Assembly: GCA_001661515.1 (NCBI GenBank)
Contig: LUVW01000033.1
Coordinates: forward strand, 161,769 to 225,768
Reading direction: 5' to 3'
DNA: 64,000 nucleotides
DNA from: Capniomyces stellatus
Taxonomy: Eukaryota > Kickxellomycota > Harpellomycetes > Harpellales > Legeriomycetaceae
Positions 46,961 to 60,269 of this stretch are shown one piece after another. The notes below the pieces were generated by a model. That model was given only the letters and a program-made list of their open reading frames with translations, was not told the origin of the DNA and made no database searches. The translations under genes and the position numbers were made by a program. Each line of letters begins with the position of its first letter. The first letter of the stretch is position 1.

Positions 46961-49900
46961 TTCTTGTCTACTTTTCAATGTATGCTAGCACCAAGTCATA
47001 GAGCCTACAAGCTCTGACGGAGGAGGGGGGGGGGGGTATAAAGGCGCTATACCCTCTCTTTTTTTTAAAAAAAACAAAGCAAACTTCGGCTATCGTATTC
47101 CCTATTATATCAATACCAAAAATACGTTGTTTACAGTTGAATTAGTTATGTTAATATTGGCGTTGATAAACTATAAATGTGGATTTAAGAATCACAGCTC
47201 AAATTCTAAACTTTTAAAAAAATACGTGTCTGCTATTTTTAAACTCTGAGGCTTGGGCAAACGCAACTGCTTAGACCTTCAATTTAAAGTGTTTTACATA
47301 CCACTGGCGTACTATTCACGCCTTTTACATTTATTTATTTTTTCTACTTACCCAGTTTCTTCTCTATACGTGCTTGGCAATAAATAAACTCAGGGTATTG
47401 GCTACTCTATCAATGGCTAAGGCTAAAAAGAATCGGTCGACGCTATTTTATTCTTATCCAAACGGTTTGTTTTTATACGCTACTTGGTTAACCCTCATTC
47501 GCTCTACTCTTTTTTTTAAAGTATATATACGCTCTATATTATCTATATGCTCTATATGCTAAATCGTTTATAGTGGCACTTGAATCTTCCTCCTTCTACG
47601 CACAAATTCGATATATGCTGGCTACTACTTTTTTACTTCTTCAAAGGATACATGCGCTACTGCGAATGTTTCTTTGATGTTTGCTTTGTATATAAAAACT
47701 TGCAAGTACTTTACAGAATTCGTGTTTTATTGAGCTTTTGTGTCTTTCTTTCAGAATACACAGTTAAAATGTACGTTTTACTTTAACTCTATAAATACTT
47801 GGACCTTAGCGCCATTTTAAATATGAATCATGCATGTAAACATCAACGGCTCGATTTATAGCAACACATCATTTCTGACATTTTATCAATGATTATTATC
47901 CATCTCCAGTGCTCAAACCACGGATTTATTCTCAACAACCTCCACTATTTTACTTTTTAAGTTAAATATGAGGATGCTGCACCTTGTTTGAAAAAAAAAT
48001 TTGTATTTTGAATTTACGCCTATTTTCTGTTGATATTTTTAATGTACATATTCGTAATGATTGGTAAGCAGGCTTTATCAAATATTCTTTATTTAGCTTA
48101 ATTTTCTATCCCTTACCTTCCCTCTAGCTATTTTGTAACCCAGTAGCAAATCATTTCGCATTTGTTATTCAGTGTTAATTGTAGGACTATTTGTAATTAC
48201 ACTTTTTTGCTCATTTGTAATCTATTTGGTGTTTATATTGTTTTTTTCCTCCCATTACCCACAGCTTTGCTCTTTTTTTTACTGTGAATCTATTCGTTGG
48301 TATGCTAATTTACCGCTCCTATCTAGCACTTTTGAACGATATTTGTTAACCTAATTCCAAATTTAGAACTTACTATACACTAATAGCCACTATACTTTAC
48401 CTTTTGGTTTACTAACCCCCCAATGCTTATATTTTTTTCACTTTATTTTTTAATTTCTAATTGATTTTCTTTAGTTGCTAGCCAGGAGTACAAATTGCTA
48501 AAAGGCACGGCTTTTTGGACAACCGTTCTTCTACTCGATATAAAACCAAACACCACTTGCAACAACAAAAGGTCGAAAAGCTCTATTTGGTTACAAGAAA
48601 ACAAATATATTTATATTGATTCGCTACGCCTCAACTGAGTTGGTAACAAAAAGTTACACAGCCTTACTAAGCAAAACAAAAACAAGTTAATGTAGTGCTG
48701 GTGTAAGCGGTATTGACTGCAACAATCAACCAACACCACCCGGTCTACTATAAATATAATAAGAGTAAACAAACAAAAAACACAAATCATAAATACACTT
48801 ACTGTCGTCATAATTTTAGGCTAATTGTCGGCTAAATTCAAAGATGGGCGTTTTTTCGACAAAGTCTGCCATAAAAATAAACTGATTCATAGATATTCAA
48901 CGATTTTCTAATAAAAAAAATACACTCGGCCATCAACTCCCAACTACTATAATCCTGCGATGAGCTGTTTTAGTCTAATAAACCTGGCTGAAATTTATAA
49001 ATCGACTTGCTGATTTGTCCAAAGTGAATACCCAAGGCCCTTTGTTAGTATTGAGGCAGAGCCCCCAGCGACTTCAATACAAAGAACCAAGTAGTACCTG
49101 CTTTAGCTTACTTGTAAAAACAAACCTGGGCCCATTAAGCAAATATATAAACACCAAAAGGTACATTAAGTAATAACAGCAGTGGCGACTGGGTTCTTTT
49201 TGCTCTCAATAGTTACCACTTCTAAAAATGGTGATTTTTTTTTTTTTTTTACTCTAGAATAACTTTTCTAGTAATTAATGGCTATCAAGTGACAAAAAAA
49301 ATTATATAATAAACACTTGAACTAACCTGCAATTGGAGTAAAAAAAAAAACAGGTGTTGCGATTAGCTTGCTAGATGCATCCTTGATCACACTGAGCGAG
49401 TATTGGCTGAACAGAACCTTTTTTCTTTGATTTATTTTATAATGATTCTTGTGCCGCTTGTTTTGAATGGCCAAATAGTCTATTCCTAACAACCGACTTT
49501 AGAAGTTGAGATATGTATCTGGTTTTATCTTTAAAGCAATATTTCCATATACGCACTGCAGACTAAATCAAAACGTTGATCTCCAATCCTTGCTAAATAC
49601 CAATCTACACGACTTGAGTTTTTTTCCCATAGCACAAAAACTAAATTTGCAAATCCTAATAACTTATAAATTAGCAGCAAATTAAACTAACTTATGCAGA
49701 TTCCCTTCACATGGTTAAACAAGCGCCAAACTCATAAGCTATAGTGTTGGCTAATGTTTTCTTTCTATTGTTTCGGTATCGTTTTCTTTAATCATTTTTT
49801 TTTTCGATTCTGATTTTGATCTTTTAACTGTTTTTTAACCTTTTATTGTTTGTTTACGATTGGTAAAGTAATCAAGTTAAAACATTTCAAAGTTTAGCTC

Positions 49901-52900
49901 AAGCCTGTTTGAATTCAACATCATAGTGTTAGGGGTTTAGAATAGCGTAGATTTGTTTTTTTTTTCTTCTTTTTCTTTGATCTTTTTCTAAACTTTTCTT
50001 CTGATTCTGCTTATTTAGATGATTTTTGAAGAAACTGATACAGAATTTGCTATGAGAAGATTCCTCGTGGCAAAATTGATTATTCACTAAAGAAACCCCC
50101 GCAATTTAAAAATCGTTGCTGGTAAATTACAATATAAATTAGAAACTCGATAATTCAAGCTTTAATTTTTGTGTCAATTATTAATCTCTTCAAAAATCTT
50201 GACCCATTTGCTTGATGTTTTATGAAAAAATAATTGTTAATTGATAATCAAAGAAAGCTGGTCGATTTGCTAGTTGTTTGTTCCCCCCCCCCAACCTCTA
50301 TGATTTATACACTGTTAACAACATGATTATAATCCGTGTTTAAATCTAAGCCATAACCCAAGTTTAGCCTAGTGCAGTGCAATGCAGTGCAGTTTAGTGC
50401 ATTCAATACCGCTAAAATCTTAACGTAATTTGTTTTAAAACAAGCAGCGCCGTAATAATAAATCATCGCTTTTATTTTTACTGAAATCTATCTTGCTATT
50501 ATCGTTTTATTCGAGCGATTTATTCGAGCGATTTATTCTTATTTTGGTTCTGATCATGCCTCTTGGTACATATGGCTCTTGATACACATGACTCTTATGT
50601 AAAATTTCACGCTTTAGCTGATCTAGACACACCTTGGAAAACAATGTTGTGACAATGCAAAAAAAGTGAACAAGGAGTTTATCTATTTACAAAGCATTTG
50701 ACCCTGAAGGCACGAGTATAAATATAACATTTGCATGTAAATGGTTTTGGCCTGACACTACCTCCTCCCCCTCACTTTTTTTACTGTCCAGGCTCTAGTA
50801 AAGCAGCAAATACTACAAAAGTTACACAACCAAATAACGATCACAAGGTTGTTCACTTACAAAATATCATTGATTTATGCTAGTAGGTAATGCGTGAAGC
50901 GATTCAAAAGCACGCTATATTTTACTCTGCGCGCTTTTTTTTTTGAAGATGCATTACAAATTCTGCCGAATCCCTCACGTAAAATTTTAATGAACCTTAT
51001 TAGAATAATTTCAATAAAAAAAAAAGAAACTGATTAGAAGATATTTGCACGCTTTAACACACAAATAAGTGAGGAGAACTGCATATCTATTTTAAAGGTT
51101 CGGCTAATATACCTAGGTTGGGCCCGAGAAATACTTGGATATCTATTTTCCACTTGACCTTGATTATCGCATAAGTGAGCTTTTCTGACTTGGACATTTT
51201 TGATCAAATGTGCCCATTAGATTATGATATATGGCTTTATACGTTTTTCCAAGTTTGATAAAAGCGGGCTATAAAACCAACCTACTACATACGTGGGCCA
51301 GATGTTTAAATCGCGGCTGTGGTTTTATCAAGTGAAGTACTTTTTTAAAAGTGCGAGTATAATATGCTTAATATGTGCTATAAGGAGGACTAATGGTATA
51401 CCACTTTTTATAGCATGTGTCTACACGCATTTAACCCAACTGACTGTTGGCTAGTTGACAACGCGGCATTTATTACTTGTAAAAATATGCGACTAGTAAG
51501 CCCTGCTGAGCACATCTATTTCGTTATTTACACCTTTCCTGTTTGGTTTCTGCTTGAACAAGTGCTGAAAAATATTGCCCAAAAAAAATTCCCCTACCGC
51601 TTATCTTTTTAAGGCTTTTCGGATGTGCGGTTGACAAAACCACGCCTTTACACTTGCAGTATGCATAAAAGTACAAAGAATTGGACGTGTTACCGACCGG
51701 ATGTAGTAGATCGTCTATGTTTATATTCCCCTTACTCGCTTATAGTTTGTGTTGCTCCAAGTAAGGAGTATTTTCTTTTTGACTAGTGAAATCAAACTCA
51801 ATTGAATGTTGTACATATTAAAGCATGTTATATATAAATCTCTTTGGACGTAAAAGAAGTCGAGTGACTTTTGTACTCTTTAAAGAATCTAGACTATAGC
51901 GTTTTATTTCCCTGAGAAAATCAGCTAATGTTTGATGGATGATATGACAACGGAGAAAATTAAATGGCCGACCATTGTTAAACTCTATTATTCATTGTGG
52001 TGCTCATTGAAATGCTATAGGCCCAAGTTGAAGATGAATATACTAGATGTGTTATTTAAGAGCCAGCCAATGTTTGCATTGGCAAAAAAGTGTAAAAGTG
52101 GTGGTTTTATATAGCTTGGGGCCATTTGGATGACATTAATGTATGAGTGATATTGCCTTTAGTTAGCCAAAGCTATATACCTGTAATTAATTTTCAGAAA
52201 CAGGCTATTGATGTCATTATTATTATAGCAGATGGGTGGTTAAACAAATAGACTTGCGATTTTTATTTTGAACACATCTATTTTAAGGAACAATTTGAAC
52301 TGAAATTACGAGTTTAGAGACATGGTAAATCACTGAAATATAGTATAAAGAAGAAAAACTAATGGTAGGGAATTGCAGTCAGCCAGGCATTGTGTGTGTG
52401 TTTTTTTAAAACAACTTTGAGTGTTTGTTACCTTTATTCAAACTTTTAAACTTGAAATAAGGTGCATAAATGCAGTTAAAGTAAAACGTAAGGCCAATTA
52501 TAAGTGACAAACCAACATTTTCATTGATCATAGGATTTTTCGAATAAGCATTTTTAAATAAAAAATGGATTTGCCTAAAAATATCTAAAAAATGCAAAAT
52601 CCATTGATCTCAAGCTAGGGGTAGCAAATAGACCAATAGATTTTAGAAAAGTGTTGGCTTAAATCAATAGCTTTGCTGGAAAGGGAATAATAATGGGTTT
52701 TGAGCTAAAACAAATGTTTAAGCCAAATTTCAACTAATGACGATTATTAGAAATAAAATGCAACATGTGTTACCAAAAAACTTTGGGGTAAAATTGACTC
52801 TATTCTTGCAAACTTTAAACTAAGATGGTTCAATTGGAGCGCTAGGAAAGCAAAGTTCTCATAGTAAAAATAAAGCATAGATCATAATAAAAATAGTGCA

Positions 52901-53979
52901 AGTTAGGGCAAAGAATAAATCTGTAAAGGCAAATAAAATAAATTAAATAAAAGCAAAAAGAAGAAAAGGAAATAATTATTAAAGGAAAGAAAAAAACTGA
53001 TCTCATTGGCAAAATTCCTGCAAGTTGTAGCTGAAACAAGAGTTGAGTGATAAAAAAATACATTTGCCCAATGGACATAGCAAATAAATAGGCATGCTTT
53101 ATTGAGTAAGCAATAATATGTTAAATAAATAATAGCACTTGGTTATAAAGATTATTTGCTTTGGTAGATTGTTAGCCCATCATTTTCTTGAAATTGATTC
53201 AAGAATCTAAAATAAATTGACTACAAAACTAAACAACACCAGAATTATTTCAAAGAAATAGTCAAATAATTGAGGGAATTGTAGAATTATCTAATAATTA
53301 ATCTAGCGTTTAACAATAAAAAAAAGGTGAGACGTTGTAAATTAAATCTTAAATTAAAATAAGCACTACTATTAAGGTTCTAAAGTTTTAAATTGCTAAA
53401 CAGGTTTGAAACAAGTAAACAGCAACTAATAGTAATCTGTTTGCCTCTTTTTTATTTTGCAAAAAAACACAAAATTTAAATTTAAAACTACTATTTTTAT
53501 TTTTTTGCTTTTCAAAACATTTCAACAAAAAAAATATAAGTATACTTATTTAAGAAATTTATATACAACATAAGGCACAAATATTTAAAAATAAATAAAA
53601 CTCGCTCTGTTTTAGCACCTTAAACTTTAATATATACTACCTTTGTTTTACACAACACACTCTTACAGCTATTTCTTACTTTAAATCACATATAGCTCAG
53701 TCCAAGTCGTTAATACTCGCAGCTCTTTTTCCTATTAATAGAAAAGAACTATACTTTATCAATACCAAATAGCGTTATTAGCCCACAACATACTCAACAG
53801 CCCAGTGTCACTCTCGCTAGTTACTACTCTTGTTTTACAGCTACATACTGTTTATAAATTCACCTGAACACACCTTTTACCACACTAAAGGCGAACAAGG
53901 TCAACTTTAAGGAACTTTTATTCTCAAAGCCTTTTTGGAAAGAAAAAAAAGTACACGCAGCAAAATCATACTAGTTAGG
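46961..53979. other. Gene-poor stretch of about 7 kb
   Basis: No supportable gene; open frames stay below about 80 codons. The start holds the upstream region of the disordered protein gene, including a G10 run at 47027-47036. A somewhat GC-richer patch at 49034-49135 can fold (stem gtattga/tcaatac) and might be a non-coding RNA. A direct repeat ttattcgagcga occurs at about 50507-50530, and cagtgcaatg-type repeats near 50375. Confidence 0.5.
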
Positions 53980-54750
53980 ATGAATATCAAGTCTTTGGGG
54001 AACAACAACAGTAAGTAAAGCAATAAATATGTATAAATTAATTTATGGCATTGTCTGTGTTGGCTACCACAGCACTAGAGTCTTTTAACAGTACGGCCCA
54101 TCAAGCGTTTTACCGCTTAATCCCACGCGTGTACCTTACCCTTACTTTACCCCTACTTTACCCCTACTTTACCCTTGCTTTACCCTTGCTTTATTATTCT
54201 TACTTTGCGATTTACTAATAGAAGAGATATGGGAAGGTGAGCAAGGTGCCGGAAAAATGGTATACCACGACTATCAAAGAGAGAGCTCTCCTGATTCAGA
54301 TAGTTCAAGCCCTTACTCAAGCCGTAGCGACCCTTTTGAAGGCGTTCCCAACCGTAGCCCTTGTCAATGTGGCGTTTGTGGGAAAAAGTACAAACATCGC
54401 AGTTGCTTGTATAAGGTATGGCCAGTTACTTTGTGTTCACCAACCTAACCCCGTTTATTTAGTTTAGGTTTTTTTTTGATTTAAACATTACCGTTTCAAC
54501 TAAATAGCATTTGTGGGAGCATCACGAAGCATGGGAGACATGTCTAAAGTATAACTTAACGAAGCATCAGCAAGTACAAATGATGGAGGTAGGCTATATC
54601 ACTCGGCGCTGTTGATTTTAGCTTAACTTGAGTGCAAACCGGCCATTTAGCGTGTCATTTCGTTTTACTAACAAATGCATAACATTATGGTTGTAGGCGG
54701 CTCAAGTGCTGGTAGACATGCTAAATTTAAAAATCACCCAGCCATTATAA
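53980..54750 (+). CDS. Small C2H2 zinc-finger protein
   Basis: Four exons, 53980-54010, 54222-54415, 54508-54588 and 54697-54750, encode about 119 residues. The zinc finger is split by an intron: CQCGVCGKKYKHRSCLYK then HLWEHHEAW, giving Cys-x2-Cys-x12-His-x4-His. The motif YKHRxCLxKHxWEHHxxW followed by KHQQVQMMEAAQVLVDM occurs in a fungal family of small C2H2 proteins with presumed DNA-binding roles; none that I can name precisely. A Ser-rich stretch (SSPDSDSSSPYSSRS) precedes the finger. All phases agree. The last exon is the least certain: a donor inside it (ctg|gtagac) could instead join to a GC-richer segment near 55063. The first intron (210 nt) is filled with TTTACCCCTAC-type repeats. 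Confidence 0.8.
54137..54194. repeat. TTTACCCCTAC-type repeat in an intron
   Basis: About five imperfect 11-bp units (ctttacccctactttacccc) inside intron 1 of the C2H2 gene. It recalls a degenerate C-rich telomere-like repeat but does not match the usual fungal TTAGGG unit. Confidence 0.8.
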
Positions 54751-57700
54751 TTGTATTATTCAGGAACATCTACCATTTTAAAATACTCTCGCATCTTTAT
54801 GCTATGTTGCTGTGGTTGTACCTCTACTCGGTTTACGGTCCAGTTAGCCATATCATCATTCTTATTTAGTTTATTACTTTTTTTAAACCGGAAACACTTT
54901 AGTAAAGCGTTTCTAAACAGCCTTTTATTTCTTAGATAAGAGTGTTTTTTTTATGTTCCCTGTACACTATTGTATTTTTTTTATGTTTATGTTTTATATA
55001 ATAAACAGCCATTGCTAGTTCTTTAGTCTTCTGTTTTATCCCTTCTTCTCTTTGCACTCCAGGTACTGTGCTACACGTACTTGCTGCTGTTGCGTGATCG
55101 CCTGCAGGTCTACGCGAAAGGTATCCTTAGCTATGTCTAAGTCGGTATGGTGGAATTTGTTAATCATTTCTGATTTGCTTTACCCGTATGCAACTGATAT
55201 GTGATGCCTTTTACTCCAGTGAAAAAAGGAGGTAAACTTCCCTTTTATATGGCAACTAATTGGAGGCCTTGGTACCAAGTCTATTTGATATATTTTTATA
55301 TTTTGGAGACTTTTGGAAAATAAAAGACTGGAAAAGGAAATCCAGAACAGGCAAAGTAGCCACCAGAATAAATCAGAGCGGTGGCCATCAAGAACCCTAT
55401 TGGAAAATATCTAGTACTATTGATGTTGCCTTGTTTTTCTCTTTTTTTTTTTCTTTCTCAAGGAATATTTTTATTTACTTTAATCAACTTTTTTTTTTCC
55501 TTTCTAGCAACGCTAAAATTTGGCTTGGTTAATTAATTGTCATTAGCTGGCAACAACAGCTTAGTTACTTTGCTTATTTAAGGTTTGGCTTTTTCAGTTT
55601 AAATATTTTTCTCGAAACCCACCCCCTCCCCCCACTAATAAACAATAGAGCCAAGCAGAGTAAAGCAAAGTAAATCAGAAAGAAAAAAAGAGAATAAGGA
55701 GCGCTTGCTAATCAACTTTTGCTTTGGCTGTCTCGACAGTCAACCAGTTAAAGTGGGTAGAGTATGTTTGTATAAATGATAATTGTAGAAAATAAGATCA
55801 TTTCAGCAATAGAGAATACCTATTAGATCAAGTAGGGTTCATAGAGATTAAATTGCTTGGAAAAGTTGCATCTATATTACACAGGATAACAAATTAATGA
55901 TCAACAAACATTTCATACGTTTTTATTTCCACTTTAATATTATCTTTATTTTAACATTGTTTCTATTTTAACATTGTTTCTAACTAGACAATACTTTTAA
56001 TCTAAAAGGACAGCGTTTATTTTGATGCGTTTTTTGATACTTTTGATTATTTTTAACTTCAAACTCGACTAGTAAGATTGTTCGCAAAGCCATATTGAAA
56101 CATTAAATGCCAAACAGATCTAAAAAAGAAAAACATGGTCTCTTTCTTGATTTTCATTGTTATTGGTTTGACTTTTTTAGCAACAACTACATCTGTGGTA
56201 TAGTCAGGCGGATGCTATACCATGTAATTATCCGACATATCGAAAAACCAACTGGTGATCAGAAGCAGAAAAAGAAAAAAATAAACTCGACCTCTTTAGT
56301 TGCTAGATTTATAAAACAAACTGAATCAGGCGGTGGTGGTATGGACAAAACACGCACTCGGCACATAAAAACATCGTATGTTGAGGTATAGTTATAGTGG
56401 CCCTTGGTTGCAGCTCAACTCTTTGGATGTGTATATTCTTGTGTATACATCTACCATACTGTCCATCACGCTATTGCTGTGAGCACCGCCCTTTTGTTTA
56501 CAACAACAGTCTCTTTGCTTTTATTAATATTCAAACTGAAGTAGGGCCTCATACATATCTGACAACTGCCCACACCTTTTTATTTGTCCACGAATACATA
56601 TTTTGACCGTACAATTATAGCTACCAATGGGTGGTGTACGAGAGTGGTACATAAAATCATCGGTACTTGCGTTGGTTACTATTAGATATTTTAATCAGCA
56701 TTTCTAGCACCCAGCCCCTGCCAAAAACATATGTGTATTGCTACACAAAAGATGTGCTATTTCATTTCTGGTTTTTTTTCTTTATCTCCCGAGAGCCTAA
56801 TATAAAGATATTCACTTGAAGGGTAGGATTTCTTGGTAGCCACGTTTAAACGCCAAAAATACTATGGGTTATATTGTATGGGTGTCTTGAAGTGGGGGGT
56901 TTTTTTTTTCAAGCGGGAGGAGCTTATTTGGCCGAATTCAAGCTTTATGCATGTTTAATTTGCAATTGTGCTGATACCATTTTGGCCATTGTTATAAGGC
57001 GGCACTTTAGCTTGCATCAAAGAACAGAACCTCGATATTTCGGCTAAAGCTAAAAAGTTCAAAGTAAAAAAAAAACGCTTAAAATTGAAAATAATATAGC
57101 GTTATCTATCACTAGAGCTGGGAAAAGATCATTGCTAAAGTCGCATTAGTTGAATTAGCATATAAAAACTTGGTTATTTCTAAATCATCAAGGTTTCATT
57201 TTTTTCTCCATCACGTGTTCAAATTGACGGTATGACCAAAACGGTTTATTACCGAATTTAGAATTATATCAGAAATTGCTAAAAATACCTTATATGCTGA
57301 CATGTAATTAATATATGTATGTATGGCGCTAAGCTTTTTGAACATGTTCATAATCAATTCTAGTAGTTGAATGTTGTCTGTTTTATCACTGAGCAAGGTT
57401 TGAACACTTTTGTTTTTTTTTGCACCCCTTTTTTTGCTTTTTTTTATTTATTTATTTTTTGGAGTGAGCTCGACTTATTCTTACCTAGAAGATTTAATGC
57501 GCTGATTTCAACTATTTATTTGGCTTGAATTTAAGGAGTATTTAACAGCTTTTATAAATGCAGCGGTATCTCAGTTGACATGTATGTCCATACATTTAAA
57601 GAGCTAAACTATGATAGGAATTTATACTAGAATAATTGGACATAGTGGTGATTTTGCCAAGTTGGAGTCAAATTGCGGTGCCAATAATAATTGGCTCTAG

Positions 57701-60269
57701 ACAAACATAGCGGTTTATAGGTATGCCATTTTCCTCCTTTTTCCAGCAATAACTGGTGTCTGCCAAGATGGTTCAAGTTTTAGCAGCCTTTTGATGGTTC
57801 GTGTATGTGTGTACTTTAAATTGTTGATTGGTGTTTGCAAGTCAATGCCATATTGTTTAGCTTTTTCAAGCTAGCCATTGTATGGCAGTGACGCTGCTAG
57901 GCACTTTGAGATCTATTTAGGAGAAACATATAAATTGAGCAAATATGTAGCTTAAAAAACAAAAAAGCCAACTCAGCAATAGGCGTATTGTAGACATAAG
58001 CTTTATAAGATTTGGAGATTGCCTAGTTGCGAATTTGGCAAAGAGTACAAGGAAAATAAAAACAATTATCGAAAAGGTGAAGAAAAATGGAAGAAGGTTT
58101 GGCATTTAACATTCTAATAAGCTATTTGATTTGAGACCTATCTGCGGTTTATGTTTTTAATACTGGGTGGTGTTGTGATGGTATTATTAAGTTTGTCAGC
58201 TCGAAGGTAGAAGCTAGTGTCGATTGGAAGTAAATTATGGCGAACTTGGTGTAATTGCTGTAATGATAACACATTTTATCGGTTTTGACTTTTTGCTTAA
58301 TCTGTGGTAGTGTAAAACAAGAAATAAAGCACACTTCTGGACTATTATACCAGCCTGTGCTGATGAGCTTGTAATTGCAGAGCGATTTGATATGTTGTAT
58401 TATTAATATCAGACGGCTATAAATAATGCTAAGGATTACAAAGAGAAAAAAAGGCATAGAAAAAGCGGGCAAGCTGCGGCTACAATTGGCTGCAATTTAA
58501 ATTAAACATGCATAATTAGTAACAACGTGATATTCAAAATAATAGTAACCAAATCTCTTTTTTAGAAAAAGAAGGTAAATAAAAAGGTGCTTATTTGATA
58601 CAAAATAGAATTTAGAATGTTTTTGTATTCTATAAATATGTTGAAAGTTACCAAAGTAATAAGCAATTCTTAGGTAAATACTTTGCTGTGTCACAGGCAA
58701 GCTCAAATAAATTTGATAAACAAATATCTATTTATTATGAATTATATCGTAACCCCCAATGATGTAAACTTCGACCATAAAAAGTTCAACAAAAAGGCAA
58801 ACTCAACCATATCAAATTCGATGTGCATTAGTTTATCTGCAAATTAAATCAAATCAATATAACTGCTTGTGTTCAAAATGCATCAAGTGATGGTTATACA
58901 AGTTTCAATTAGGAGCTAAAGACTTGAATTTAGCTTAAACACGAAAATCAAGAGGCATATTAACGAAAATAAGTGAAGGAGGGAGAAGAAAAAAAAAAGG
59001 TGCTAAAGTTAGGCTTTTAACTCGAGTACACAGAACTCGAACAAAACTATACGTCAATATTTATCAAACTACATATATTTGCTGTACAAAACGGTCGGTT
59101 TTTGTTCTGATTGCCCAAGTATTGCTTCCTTTATAGGAAAAAAAAAACAATTGAAAGAAAGAAGAAAGAAAGAAGAAAGAAAAAAGAAAAAAGAAAAAAG
59201 AAGAGGAAAAAGAAAAAAGAAAAACGCAAATTAAAAATTGAAAATTGAAAATTGAAACCAAATAAACCAACATTATAAACCACCGATATAATATGACTAA
59301 TATAATCTAAAGGACAAATAAATAAATAATTCCAGCTGGCCCTTTTAGGTCCACGAACTTTGTCATATTCTCAAACATAGATTATATATTTTTTTGTAAA
59401 CTTATAAAGTTAGCAAACAATATACGACGCAACATTTTAATACTAAAAGTACACTCAACACAAACCAACAGAACTAGACCGTATAGCGCCCAAGCCACCG
59501 TTTACCAATAGAGTGCTTGTACGTTTACGAACCTGCTTCCACTATAGTAAGTGTATATTTGTATATTGCGTACGGAAAATTTGATGTGTTGTTGTAAGCG
59601 CCAGCCTGATCTTATCAATAGCTTGTGTGGTTGACATCATTTTGACATTTGCTTGATGATACGGATACAGAAATACACAAAGCGCGACTATACTGGCGCT
59701 GCAACCTTGACATCAAAACACAACGTTTGTATAATTATGGATCAAAGTTTATTTCCCAGTTTACTTTTCTAAAAAAAAAAAACATATAAAAGTAAAACAA
59801 AACAAAGGCTGGATCACGTTCAGTACATACGAGCTACTTAAAGTATCAATGCGTGTATACAGCCGATTAATTATGTCTGTATACTTGTTCATTGTGTGTA
59901 ATATAGACCAGATCAGAGATATAACCGGACCCAAATATATATATAGTAGCTATAGCCATCACGGGGAATCTACCACAGCCTATATATAACAAAAAGACGA
60001 GCGGAGGAAGAAAAAAGAAAAGCCCCATCCCACCCCACCCCCCTCACATTTAATAATGCAGTCCTCGAAAGACAGTAGTTCAAGTAAATATATACACGCC
60101 ACGCCAACTTGTGAATGTTTGATTTTAGGGTTAGAAATTACCTGATCTATTTCTAGCGCCATTATTGTTGTTGTTATCAGAGTTATACACAGTAGTTTGT
60201 AACATTTGCAACAAATATATATATATATAAATATATTTAGCACCACCAAGCCGAACCGAATTCAGCATC
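54751..60269. other. Gene-poor stretch of about 5.5 kb
   Basis: No supportable complete gene. At 55063-55127 a GC-richer segment preceded by a good acceptor (ctccag) and followed by g|gtatcc reads as VLCYTYLLLLRDRLQVYAK and could be a stray exon. Purine-rich GAAAGAA repeats lie at 59150-59225. The final ~400 bases before 60270 include C-rich and TA-rich tracts and should hold the bZIP promoter. Confidence 0.5.
59150..59225. repeat. Purine-rich GAAAGAA/GAAAAAA tract
   Basis: Consecutive imperfect gaaagaa and gaaaaaa units on the plus strand, all purine. Simple sequence. Confidence 0.8.

Noticed and set aside
55260..55532. 90-codon plus-strand open frame starting from a non-ATG codon
   Set aside because: T-rich low-complexity second half and no family resemblance; no ATG start.
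56107..56391. 94-codon plus-strand open frame with a basic Lys run
   Set aside because: No recognisable domain, no splice context, and isolated in a gene-poor block.
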